Part shown: positions 31,089 to 42,129 of the stretch, in pieces | How the letters are laid out: each line of letters begins with the position of its first letter | Position numbering within the stretch: the first letter of the stretch is position 1 | Assembly: GCF_040954645.1 (NCBI RefSeq) | Contig: NC_092806.1 | Location: 22,469,644-22,533,643, forward strand | Origin: Diabrotica undecimpunctata | Taxonomy: Eukaryota > Arthropoda > Insecta > Coleoptera > Chrysomelidae | Length of the DNA stretch: 64,000 bases | Reading direction: 5' to 3' | Position numbers and translations under genes: made by a program | The notes under the pieces: model-generated | What the model saw: the letters and a program-made list of their open reading frames with translations, nothing else | Databases searched by the model: none | Told to the model about the DNA's origin: nothing

Positions 31089-33840
31089 TCATGAAGTTTT
31101 GGGCTGTTTGGATTTTCTGCCTATTGGTTTTGTAGGTGTGTAATACCACGCTGCAGAAGCATATATCAGTGTTGGTGGGATTATGGTATTTGCTATTTTG
31201 ATTTGGGATTTAAATACAAATTTGATTTTTCGGCCTATTGGCGAAGAGAGTTGACTCCTTAGTGTTTTGGATTTGTAGATCATTTAATTCACATGTTTTG
31301 TGAACGTTAGCTTTTTATCAAGCGTGATGCCCAAGTATTTAGCTTAGCTAGTCCACTAATTTGGTGTGGCAAGTACAGATAGTACATGACGGCCTGCGCT
31401 TTTTTCCGGTTTATTGCTATTTTCCATGTATGAATCAGGTTTGTATTTAATATAGGGCTCTTTTTACATGTTTTGTGGCTCTATCTTTATGTCTACTGTA
31501 GACTGCTGTTGCAGTGTGTTCTGCGTATAGACTTGATAACGATCTGGGTATTGTCCGGTGTGTCGGATGTGTAGATGGTATACAGGTAGAGCGACAGCAC
31601 TGCTCTCTGCGATACTCCTTCCTCCGTGGTTCTGACTTCAAACATTTGGACTCTGAACCTTCTGTTGGCTAGGTACGATGCAAGGAAACATGTCATCGCG
31701 TCACTCTATCTGTGTTCATTTATTTTATATAGCAAGCCTTCGTGCCAGACTCTGTCAAAATCCTTACTGATATTCAGAAAGGCTGCTGTTGTATACATTT
31801 TTTCATTGAACCCCTTCGTGATATATTCGCATGAGTGTTCGGACCTGAACTCGAACTGTAGTTTAGGTGTAATTTCGACTGTTTCACATTCCTCTCTAAG
31901 CCTGGTTAGTATTACCCATTCCGCTATTTTACTTATTGATGATAATAAGCTTATTGGCCTATAATTTTGTGGAAAAGTTTTTCCCCGGTTTTTCAATCAG
32001 CATAATATGAGATCCTTCCATATTTTCCGAAAATATCTTAATTTTAACATGTTGTTTATTATAGTTGTTAAGTAGACTACCGCTTTCGCTGACAGATTCT
32101 TAAGTGCTCTCTTTGTGATGCTGTCTGGTCCTGGTGTTTACTTTCCATTGGTCATTTATAACAGTAGTTTTTTGATGTCTTCGATGGAGGTATGTGTTAT
32201 ATCTATTCTTCTTTTTAGAATGCTTCCTATTTTTTCCACTTCTCTTGTGAATTCTAAGTCTTCGTTGGGATGGTAGTTATTCCTACATCCCACTTTTAGC
32301 TTATATTTTAGTACTTTCTCTTTTTCTTTTTCTATATATACAATTCCGTTCTATTCATGTAGTGGTGGAATTGGCTTCCTATTTTTCCGTAATGCTTTTG
32401 TAAGCTGCCAGAACGCAGTTAGCAATTATTTTGTGTTCTTAATTACTTGTTCTGTTAGATATTCTTCTTTTCCTATTTTTCTCTTTCATCAGATCTTTTA
32501 GTTCATTACTAGTGTCTCTGAATCTTCCTTTTAGTGTTGCAACTTCTTCTTTGAAGCCGACATCGATAGCATTGGACTGTCATCTCTAATTTTCTCACAC
32601 GTTCTTTTAGTTCTGCTATATTATTTATTGTTGGTATTGCTCCGATGTTTTCGCTCACAATTCTTTTGAAGTGTGGCCAACTTGTTTTTTTCTTTTTGTG
32701 GGGTTGCAAATAGCCTGTTTTCATTGCTTCTAAAATTAGTAGAATGTATTTCATATTGTTGACCCACGTTGTGTAGAAGTGCTATGTCCAAATAGGTAGG
32801 AAGTCTGTCTTCCGTGGAAACATGTTGGTTTCACTGGTCCTATTACATAAGTGTTATTTCTTTCTTCGAAATAGCCATATAATATTCTCCTGTTACTGTT
32901 TTTTACTCTATCCAACTCCTGATACTCGAGTCCTCATTGAAGATTGTGTCTTGCGGTCTAACGTACGCTGAAACAATTTTAATCTTTACTATACTGGCTT
33001 CCATAGTAACCAAGGCTTTTGCTGTAGCAATTATTTCTGTTTCATTTATTGTTTTTACAAGAATGAAGTATTATTTATTTTTTTTTGGCACTTTTGATAT
33101 AGCAGCTTCTGTAATTTGTGGTCGGCGCTTCACCGCAGTTTGTACATTTGAAGTCTATGCTATTATTTTTTTGACATATGCTGCTTAGGTGCTTCTCTCC
33201 TCATTTTACACACTTGGATCTATATTGACAGGACTTTGGGCCATAGGAGAACCCTTAGCCATTATAGCATTACATGATGTCTTTGTTGTTTTTGACTTTA
33301 TCTTTGATAAATATTTTCATAAAACGCAGGTTGTTTATTTTCCTTAGGTCCTATTCTATGCTTCTCTTGCATTTGATTGATACCAATCCCTTTGATTGAT
33401 ATCAAAAACAGAGGTAGTTTTTTCTTATCCGGTCTTTTAGATATCATGTTTGAGTTTGCTACCGGTTTTATCCTGGCTAGATAGCCCCCTGTATCCTTAG
33501 TTTGGATAACTATCGATCTAACTGACGGCAAATTTATTCGTGGATATTACTCTATTTTCGTTGTCTCTGGCAGTGTTTATTGGTTTTCTCCAACTGACTT
33601 CAATATTATTAGCGGCGGTTTTAGTAGCTTTGTTCTTTTGCATTTCCTTTGTATTACTTTTAGCGTGTCTTTTTTAATTAAGGTGTCCTTTTGGGTTATG
33701 TCTTGGCTTGGTTCTTTTCTTCTTTTGATTTTTACAATCTTTTGGCTGTTGTGGCTGCGAATGCTTGCCCGGCTTCTTTCAGATACTAATGATGTGAGTA
33801 TTTATTACATTTTTGTTTAGATTCACAGTCAACATTTTAC
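31089..33840 (-). mobile_element. Jockey-like LINE with gag, endonuclease remnant and RT, decayed
   Basis: Minus strand from about 33800: a lysine-rich N-terminal gag part, then (33100-33230) zinc knuckles CQYRSKCVK, GEKHLSSICQKN and CTNCGEAP typical of Jockey ORF1, a poorly preserved linker around 32500-32950, and reverse transcriptase: NYRPISLLSSISKIAEWVI (about 31960), KMYTTAAFLNISKDFDRVWH (about 31770), FLASYLANRRFRVQ (about 31680), TIIPPTLIYASAAW (about 31180). Stops and frameshifts throughout. It is the only LINE in the window in which the gag half is still visible. Confidence 0.75.
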
Positions 33841-33959
33841 CTTTCAGTTTTATTTATATTAACGTGGAAATACTTACATTTTTCTTTTCACTGATGATAG
33901 TCTTATAAGACCGAATAGGTTCTGAAATTTTATGAATATTATAATTTAGTTATTTTTTT

Positions 33960-33962
<3 letters not shown>

Positions 33963-34013
<51 letters not shown>
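33963..34013. repeat. (TA)n microsatellite
   Basis: About 25 TA dinucleotides. Confidence 0.95.
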
Positions 34014-34015
<2 letters not shown>

Positions 34016-35240
34016 ATAATACATTGGTAGTTGTTTACTTCATTGTAAATTTCTCATTTAACATATTTAAAACTTGTTTATTAATTATGATATAAATTGT
34101 TCCTTAGTAAAAAAAATAATTCACCGGTTTTTGTAAAAGAAGAAAACATAATAAAAACCAAGAACTTTCAAGATAAATAATAAATGGAGCCATTTGGTTG
34201 ATATATTAAAAAAATATGAAATTAGTTTTTTCACTTCACTTTTTACTGCATATAACAAATACCCATGTGGAGTACAAGCTCTCAAGTTGATACTTTCTGG
34301 AGGAATATGTACCGCAAACCTCGTAAATCTAACTATGCAATTTTCTGCAGTATACTTGTTATTATAGTATATGATCTCACTAATTTAAATAAACTAGTAA
34401 TTCCTATATCACCCGCAATAGCATATTTGTAAATAAAAATTTTACATGCATATTTATTTAGTTTGAACCTAACAATACTTGTATTTTGGTTGCATACGAG
34501 TATTGTGTAAGCGATATTTGCAAACTGTTTATACTTGAAAGATCTCATTTATATATTGTGAATTTAAATAAATACATTGGATAAATAAACGAACGTTTTA
34601 TGACAATGGGAGACATTATGTATCCTATGCGAAGATTAAACATTTACGGAATTATTTAAAACGTTAATTTACACAAACTAAATTAATAATTTAAAGAATT
34701 AATTAACAATATATTGAAATATGCAGCCAGGCTATTCATAATTTATAGATTATATAATTTGGTAAATTTAAAATATGGCAAAAACAACAATGAAGTCACT
34801 TTAATGTAGTAAAATATTGTTTATCTTATGGTGGAACTTTAAAAATACTTAGTCCTTCTTATCTTTATGTGTACATGGTGTATATTTTGGGTGTGCACAA
34901 TAAAGATTATTTTATTTAGTACTTATATAATTATTACAAATATTATTACCCAAAGATAATACTCCAAAGAAGAAACAAATAATTTCAATAACAAAATTAT
35001 ATTGAAACTTTACATAATACTATTACTAGAGGATCCAATATAACAAAAGATCTTCATCGACCTGTTTAATGGATAAAAATTATTTAATATGTCATTTAGT
35101 ATGTTAACAATTATAAAAACAAGAGGTGCCCGATATAATTTTGTCCAGACTATAATTCATTAATTATTAAAAAATGACTTTTTTTTATCAATTCTACTAG
35201 TGAGTTTAACCAAAAAATTTGATACGCGTACCCTGCCACA
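34014..35240. other. about 1.2 kb AT-rich, no gene
   Basis: Nothing supportable. An AATAAAG followed by T-rich sequence near 34900 could be an old polyadenylation region. Confidence 0.45.
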
Positions 35241-35407
35241 TCTAGTCTAGTCGTCCATCTCGTCGTTGGTCTCCCTCTGGATGGACGGATGATATCAAGC
35301 GCATCACCACAAACTGGATGCAAGAAGCTCAATATAGAAATAGGTGGAAAATTTTACGGGAGGCCTACGTTCAGCAGTGGACAAATATAAGCTAAATGTT
35401 GATGATG
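35241..35407 (+). mobile_element. RTE-type LINE tail, 167 bp, with 11-bp target duplication
   Basis: ACCCTGCCACA at 35230-35240 and 35408-35418 flanks a fragment encoding SPSGWTDDIKRITTNWMQEA, QYRNRWKILREAYVQQW and ending in TTGATGATG. It is the 3' end of the family at 1401-3912. The perfect duplication proves target-primed insertion of an extremely truncated copy. Confidence 0.9.
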
Positions 35408-35412
35408 ACCCT

Positions 35413-36750
35413 GCCACAGCATGAAGACAAACATATTACCAATTGCGAAAGAAAATATTGGATTAACCAATAAAGATAATACTTCACATTCTTTGCAAAA
35501 AAGTAAAATTGACAAGGACACAAAAAACTTAGATGTATCATACAGAGGATTTAAGAAACGATAAATACATTTGATAATACAATTGTTCACCAAAAGTTGT
35601 TTAATATTTCGACTGGCAAAGCTACATCTAAAGAAGTTGCCCATTTTCTGCTGAACTTCCAAGAAATTGGCAGTCAACAAAAATTAGAGCCTATTTCAAA
35701 TTGCTTTTTATCTCCTGGAAGATTTGAGAAATCTATAAAACGTAACAAAATTATTTTTGTTTCTTAAAACATCACATAACTAAAGATAAAAATAAGAAGG
35801 TGTTGATGAAAATGAAAGGAGACATCTTTGTACGACTTCTGGCAGTTACCATACAAAAAAAATTAAACTAGAACATTGCATGACTTTTCTCTACACTCAT
35901 GCTTCCTTTCTTTTTTTCATGTACTGGTGAAATATTGAAAACTACTAAAGTAACATTTGTAAAATCTTTGAAATCGAATACCGAAATGGTTCAGCCCACA
36001 TTTATTAACGTAGAAATAATAGATGGCTTTTAATACTTACACCTTATTGCTAACTCTATGCCACAAACATTTGAAAAAATTGCAGAATCAATAATAATAA
36101 AAATTTGTTCTATAAATGCTGTAGAAATCCATTTAATACTTGACTGCTATTTGTAACCGTCAATTAAAGATTCTGAACGTCAACCTCGAAAGGAATTCGA
36201 TATTTCATATAAAATTTCAGGACCTCAACAAGTTAGGCCTTAAGATTTTTTGGAAAGCTTTAAAAATTATCGTTTTAAAGAAAAACTGCTACACTTCTTG
36301 ACTGATTATTGGGATAGTAAAAATTTGCTTACAATTTAGCATTTTATAATAAAGGAAAAATTGGACCATTCAAAATATTTTCTCAAAATGAAAGATATCT
36401 AATTGTTTTTAGAACGTTAAGTAATGAAGACGACATATTTATTGATGAATAAATGAATTTTGTTTACGAATTTATCGCGAAAATTTGTGCCTTGAATAAC
36501 TACAACAGAGTTAATGATGAAAGAAATCGCATTTTGATGAAACCTTATGCTGCGAAAGACGACAACGAACAGTTTTTGAAAAAATTAAAAAAGTTTTGAC
36601 TCCAACAATATACCACCATGGTGGAATTCTTTACAACAAAAAATTTTAAGAAATATTTTTGTTAATTCCATGTGGCTAATTGCAACTGAGTCATAATGTA
36701 CAAACCTCCAGTCTGAAAACTGTTGTTGGCACTTAGATAATTATTTATAA
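35413..36750 (+). pseudogene. transposon-associated uncharacterised insect protein, relic
   Basis: Heavily broken + strand frame. Recognisable pieces: HLILDCYL, SIKDSERQPRKEFDISYKIS, GPQQVRP, DFLESFKNYRFKEKLLHFLT, DYW (about 36125-36320), then FVYEFIAKICALNNYNRVND, ERNRILM (about 36460-36540) and IPPWWNSLQQKILRNIF (about 36605-36660). I recognise this as a multi-copy protein type in insect genomes whose members often also carry the TGCD...CXC architecture seen at 6890-7550. Its function is unknown to me. At least eight stops or frameshifts. Confidence 0.55.
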
Positions 36751-37465
36751 CCAACCAACCATCTGTTAGACAGTGTTGCGTTTTAGTATTCCCTTTCTTG
36801 TTGAACAAGAGCTCACAAGGTACATGAAGTTATAAAACTATTTCGAAAAATTCTCAAAAATATCCGATACGCTGATAAGCCGATGTCACGGTACTTATCA
36901 CTGAGAGTGAGCAAGATTACAAACTCAGCTGGATAAAATCATAAAGGAAGGTATGATATCAGTTAAACCTTAATGAAAGGTAAACCAAAAGAAGGAAAAA
37001 CAAAAAAAATGATTATTTACAAAATTAACCCCACCCGCAATAAACATATCGATTAATTATAGAGTAGGCAGAATGATTCGTATATCTTGGCTGCTTAATC
37101 AAACAGATTCAACATTAATCCAGATCAAGAGATAAAAAAGGCCAGAAACGCTTTCTTAAGAATGCAACCGTTCTTTGTAAATGGTTTTAAACTTGTTATG
37201 TATATAGCATTCTACCATATGGCATAGAAGCAAGGATATTCAAGATCAGGGCAATGCTACAACTAAATGACTAACTACATTTCGTTTAATAGAAGGTGAG
37301 ATTTTTATTTCTTTTTATTAAATAATTATTTAATGAAAAGAAATAAAAATTAAATAATTAATTAAATTAATTATTAAATAATCATTAATTATTCTCTATT
37401 AGAAATTGATCTCATTTACATACTGTTTTCACTTATTTTTAACATTATTAGCTAGTCAGTGATAA
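36751..37465. other. no gene; AT palindromes
   Basis: A dense cluster of TTAATTAA/ATTAAATAAT motifs at 37315-37395 forms imperfect palindromes. No coding signal. Confidence 0.5.
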
Positions 37466-40406
37466 TATCGCACCTTGAAAACCATATGGCAATATCTGCA
37501 ATTTTTTCGTAAAATGACCTGTTAATGCAGTCTAATAGAAAAAAAAATCTATTTTTTAATGCTATTTAGCAGCATCTGCAAGGAATTTTAAATTGGGGAC
37601 CAGAAAGATACGTCCTTATGGCTTTTGTAAAAGATCTATTCATCTTTTTATACCATCAGGCATTATCTGCAGTTGTTGCTCTATGGTTCTAAAATAGGAA
37701 CAAAAACTCAGATCCATCTGGCAATATCAGTACTTAATACCAAATGGTTTTTCAAGCCTGGCAAAAATGTAACATTGCCTGGAACTACTTTTATCTATTG
37801 TGTTGTGAGTAAACAATCGTTTTTAATTTAGTTAAACGTAACATCCTATAGTAGCAGCTTGCCTAGTACTTTACGAGTACTTTTGGCACATGCATTTGTC
37901 ATCCCCTATGAGAAGGTAACAATTTTTTTCCATTTATGCCACTGAGGAGCACGGGCGTCTCTCGCTCAATTACGTGAGGAGATGGAGTTTACACACCTTC
38001 TTTTTGTATTGCATTTTATGCGCTCCCTCTAATATAACGTTCTTTAAATCAAAATTGTTATTACCTTCGCTTAATATTTTTCTTGCAGTATGACTCAGTG
38101 GAAACGAAGAATATTACGGTTGATTTAATAACTACTATACTTGAGGAAACGAGAGGAAATGAGAGCACCAACACGGTTATTAAATCATACAACATTGGTG
38201 ATCAAAATGAAATATCTGTTTATAACGATCCAAGTGATATTCAACCGTCATCAAAATCAAGTGATAATGAGGAAATATGCTCATCCGAGTCATTATTTGA
38301 AGAACTCAGTGATGACGATCGTACCTGGCACCCTCAAACCAAATCGAATTCACCTTCGGATGACAACACAGAAGAGGAAATTTGTCCAAGACTGAATAGT
38401 GTTACTGATTCTAATACTCTTAAAAATAAAGGTGTTGTGGAGATAAGCCCTCAAAAGAAAAGTAGAAAGTGGAAATGTCAACCGGATGAATGGGCAAAAA
38501 TAAAAGAAATAAATTACGCAATTCAGGAATGGATTATGTTAATGGCAAAACTATGGAATGGAAAAACTAATGTGAAATATAGAAGAGTAAATCCAGACAG
38601 TAATCGTGAAGCAAACTATGTCTATTTCTTCGAAGTGGAAGGCAAGAAACAGAGTGTGTAAGCACAATTTTATTGCAACACTGGGAATAAGCGACAAGAC
38701 TGTAACAAATATACAACGTCGTACTGTAGATGGGTTTATCATAAAAGACAAGCGAACAAGACAAGAGGAACTCACAAGAATGGAAAAAAAAGTCGTGAAA
38801 CAAAACATAATGAGTTACATCGAATCCATTCCTGGAGTGGCATCTCACTACTTAAGAAAACAAACTACCAGAGAATTCGTCAGTGGTGACAAAACTCTGG
38901 CTGATATTCATCGCGATTACATAAAATTTTGCGAAGAAAAAGGTTCGGTGTTCGGAAATTACGCTACGTTTAGGACCATATTTAACACGGAATCTAATAT
39001 AAGTTTCTTTAAGCCCAAAAAAGACCTCTGCTCGATATGTGAAAGTTACAACAATTCATTAGATAAAACTACATTAGAAGCAGCCTATAATACTCACCGT
39101 CAAGAAGTGGAACTTAGTAGAAAAGAAAAAGAAAATGACTCAAAATCTGCAAAATCCAATACTTGCATTACTGCTTGTTTTGACTTACAAGCCGTATTAC
39201 CGACACCTTCAGGCGATGTCTCCTTATTTAATTGCAAAAGGAGATTATCAACATTTAATTTCACAATTTTTGACCTGACCACAAATGCAGGACACTGCTA
39301 CCTTTGGTTCGAGGGAATTGCTAATCGTGGTCCAAACGAAATAGCCTCATGCCTGTTACAATTTCTGAGCCAGAAAACAGGAAATAATATTATATTCAGA
39401 TAACTGCAGTGGGCAAAATAAGAATAAGTATATTGTCTGTCTTTATCTCTATGCAGTACAGAAATTGAACATACCTAAAATTACCCACAAATTTTTGATA
39501 ACAGGTCACTCCCAAAATGAGGGAGATAACATGTATTCTTTGATTGAGAAACAAAAAAAAGGGCATTAAAAGGAGGACCAATTTATGTGCCTTCGCAATG
39601 GGTCACACTAGTTCAAACAGCGAAAAAAACAGGTGAACCTTACAAAACTAATGAAATGTCTACATCGGATATATTGGACTTTAAAAAATTATGTAAGGAA
39701 ATGGGGAACAATTATAATATTGACGAAGAAGGAAATCGGTTCGTCTGGAATGAGATTAAAATAATCAAGGTGGAGAAGACACTTGAAAATAAGTTTCAGG
39801 TTAAGACAAGCCACAATGATACAGAGTTCAGAACCATTAATATAAGGCGAAAACAACGAGGGTTGGTGGCTAATATCGAACTAAGTAAAGCATATTCACA
39901 TCCACCAGGAATATCCAATCTAAAAAAACAAGATCTGCTCTCACTGTGTAAGGCTAATGTTATTCAAGAGCACTACCATAGGTTTTATGAAGATTTGTAT
40001 GTGAACAATGGAACAGTAGAAACCGAACAAAAACAGAATACAATATGCATGATTTTGATTAAGTGTTAAAACCAAAAAATTGTAATAAATAAGTACAATC
40101 TTAAATAAAAAAACTTTTATTTGATATGAATTTTTATCATCATTTAGCATCATTTTCCAAAATTGATATATATTTTAAAACCATATGGCCGTATGTGCTA
40201 AAATACCTATTTGCTGAAATAAATTTCACATACTCCTTACTGCATATAAAAATATGCAAAATTAAAAACAATTATGCTAAATACCAGGTTTGTAGCTTAA
40301 TTTTTGGAATAACAGTAAATAATATTAAGTATAAAAAAAATTGAAAAGCTCATAACTCAACATTATGATTTTTGCAGTTACTGCCTTATGGTTTTCAAGT
40401 TGCGAT
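37466..40406 (+). mobile_element. DUF7869/Sola-like DNA transposon, nearly full length
   Basis: Terminal inverted repeats of about 35 bp: ATCGCACCTTGAAAACCATA with TGGCA at 37466, and the complement of ATCGCAACTTGAAAACCATA with AGGCA ending at 40406. Related motifs (CCATCAGGCATTATCTGCAG at 37651, CCATCTGGCAATATCAGTAC at 37712, AACCATATGGCCGTATG near 40180) recur inside both ends as subterminal repeats, which is typical of transposase binding sites. One transposase gene fills the middle. No obvious target duplication. A second copy of the family is at 1.0-5.3 kb. Confidence 0.8.
38089..40069 (+). pseudogene. DUF7869/Sola-like transposase
   Basis: Begins after a plausible splice acceptor (TTTTTCTTGCAG, ending 38088) with an acidic, serine-rich N-terminal region of about 120 residues. 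Then come EWAKIKEINYAIQEW, a frameshift near 38640, NRVCKHNFIATLGISDKTV, SIPGVASHYLRKQTTREFV, FNTESNISFFKPKKDLCSIC, CFDLQAVLPTPSGDVSLFNC (candidate first Asp) and GHCYLWFEGIANRG. A second frameshift at about 39402 leads to SDNCSGQNKNKYIVCLYLYA (second Asp), GHSQNEGDNMYSLIE (third acidic block), and a third near 39555 to LKGGPIYVPSQWVTLVQTA and the C-terminus HYHRFYEDL. Only three frameshifts, so decay is moderate. The catalytic roles are inferred. Confidence 0.8.
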
Positions 40407-40518
40407 GTGTTCATGAATGAAATATAATTTGTATTAAAAAATTAGCTGGACAGTATTTCACACTTGAAATTCTTTTATCTAACAATAAAACACTGAAAAC
40501 TTTTGTTTTTAACACTTC

Positions 40519-40855
40519 CACAAAATTTATTTTAAATTATTACCACTACAGCTCTGTCGGCCAGAGTGGCTTTCTCAAGTGATCTAATTTTGGTATGTGT
40601 TTACATTTTATAGTCTTTTACTGAATAGCTTAACGCCTTTATTTTGAATGTAAATAATTTAAAATTCTTATTATTGAAAGTCCTTTTATGTTCTGCTATA
40701 CGTTTGATAAAAGTTCTACCAGTTTGACCGCTGTAAGTTTTTGATCAGTCGCCACATTTAAGTTTATATGCACCGCGGTGTAATTGCTTTTTCTTTTGGC
40801 TCTTGTTGTTTTTAATATATTTGCCTAAGTTGTTGTTTGTTCTAAAAGCTGGTGT
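40519..40855 (-). pseudogene. Penelope-like retroelement, GIY-YIG endonuclease fragment
   Basis: The minus strand reads NNNLGKYIKNNKSQKKKQLH, GAYKLKCGD, stop, SKTYSGQTGRTFIKRIAEHK and, further, KATLADRAVVVI. GAYKL...YSGQTGRTF...EH is the GIY-YIG nuclease signature as found at the C-terminus of Penelope-like elements. The RT part is not present nearby. One TGA falls where Cys is usual, and a TAA at about 40600. Found by translating the antisense strand; the match to the nuclease motif is clear, the element family is inference. Confidence 0.8.
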
Positions 40856-41771
40856 TACAAACAACAGCAGATATTACAGGCAGATCAGACAGAAGATGGC
40901 CGACCGTGATCTTTTACGCCCTACTCAATGTGACAGGCATTACCGCATTTGTAATTTACAAACAAAATAGTATTGTACCTACAAACAAAATAGGAAAACA
41001 AAATATAGCTACAAAATTTGTAGTAAACTCCTCTGTCTCAAACATCTCTACCTCTATTTGTAGTCAATGCTTTGAGGGGAAACTAAACTGGACTTTTGTA
41101 ATTTGAATAATTTTTTTTATTTGTATAAGATTTACTTGCGTTTGTTGTATGTTTAATTTTTATTAACGATTAAGAAATTCCTTTTTTGAGTTTTAGGATT
41201 AAACATTTTTGTAAACTATTACATCTAAGCCCTTTATTAAGTATTATTATTTGAAAAATGTGTGTTTATAAGATTAAATAAAGCGATATGTCTCTATCGG
41301 TTCAACAGACCGAGGTCACCAGTAATATGTAAATTTCTTACGTCACCGCTGGAGGGTTAAGAATGTATTACATTAAAATTGTTTACAAAGTACAATAAGT
41401 TGCATAATCATACAACCTGTTATTAAATTTAACTAAAAATACGTCATTATAGGCAAAACTAAGATGATTGCTCCCTTTGCATTCTAACCCACCCCAGATA
41501 AGTCTCAAATCTCTATTTACTCTGGTTTGTTTTTGTGTTGTGTAAGTTAATTGTCACAATATTATGGGCTAAAGTCAGGAGCTGTATGGGCTGTTGCCAT
41601 TTTCAGAACCTTCGCTAGAAGAGGGAATCTAAAGAAGAAGATCTAAGCATCTGTTATTTGTGACCTCGGAACATTTCCAATGTTGTAAAGTGTAATGTGC
41701 ACATAGTTATTTATTATTATATCAAATGTTGAATGGTTAATACATATTAAAATACTTCTTTTATATTTTAG
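40856..41771. other. end of intron 1
   Basis: AT-rich, no gene. 41585-41640 ends with GAATCTAAAGAAGAAGA and could be another small GAA-tailed LINE 3' end, but the coding match is poor. The branch/acceptor region TTTTATATTTTAG precedes exon 2. Confidence 0.5.
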
Positions 41772-41962
41772 GTCAATGGGTAAACCTATATATCCATGCT
41801 AAAAAGCAATTAGGTTATACGACATCTACAGTATTACCAAGAAGTTCACTTTGGGAAAGTATTACAATAGAGAATTTACGATTAACTAATTTCGTATCAT
41901 ACTTCATTCCTACCTGCATAATTTCGTACTCGATATACTTTGGACTCGGAGGATTTTTACAT
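41772..41962 (+). CDS. fatty acid hydroxylase/sterol desaturase family protein, exon 2
   Basis: Acceptor TTTTAG|GT at 41770-41771, donor CAT|GTATGT at 41962/41963. The first two bases complete the Gly codon split by intron 1, then QWVNLYIHAKKQLGYTTSTV, LPRSSLWESITIENLRLTNF, and a membrane segment VSYFIPTCIISYSIYFGLGG ending FLH. No stops; ends in phase 0. The tract before the histidine boxes in FAXDC2-like proteins is similarly made of membrane helices. The exon is isolated, with more than 18 kb of transposon debris on each side, yet keeps an intact frame and splice sites, which argues for selection. Confidence 0.88.
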
Positions 41963-42129
41963 GTATGTATAAATATTATTATTTGGTACAAAAATGACAT
42001 ATACTTTTAAATATAAATGAATTAAACAACAAAGTACTTAACAAAAATCTATAGAAAAAGATACGTAAACGTTTTTACATATTTGTTGATCTTTTCTTAC
42101 AGTTTTGGATAATTTATTTGCATCGCATA

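Noticed and set aside
32937..33188. 83-codon + strand hydrophobic frame
   Set aside because: Shadow of the antisense Jockey-like gag/endonuclease region.
37315..37395. AT palindromes as a replication origin or cruciform
   Set aside because: AT-rich background makes such palindromes common; no further support.
41585..41645. A fifth GAA-tailed LINE copy
   Set aside because: The tail resembles the family, but the coding match is weak and no target duplication was found.
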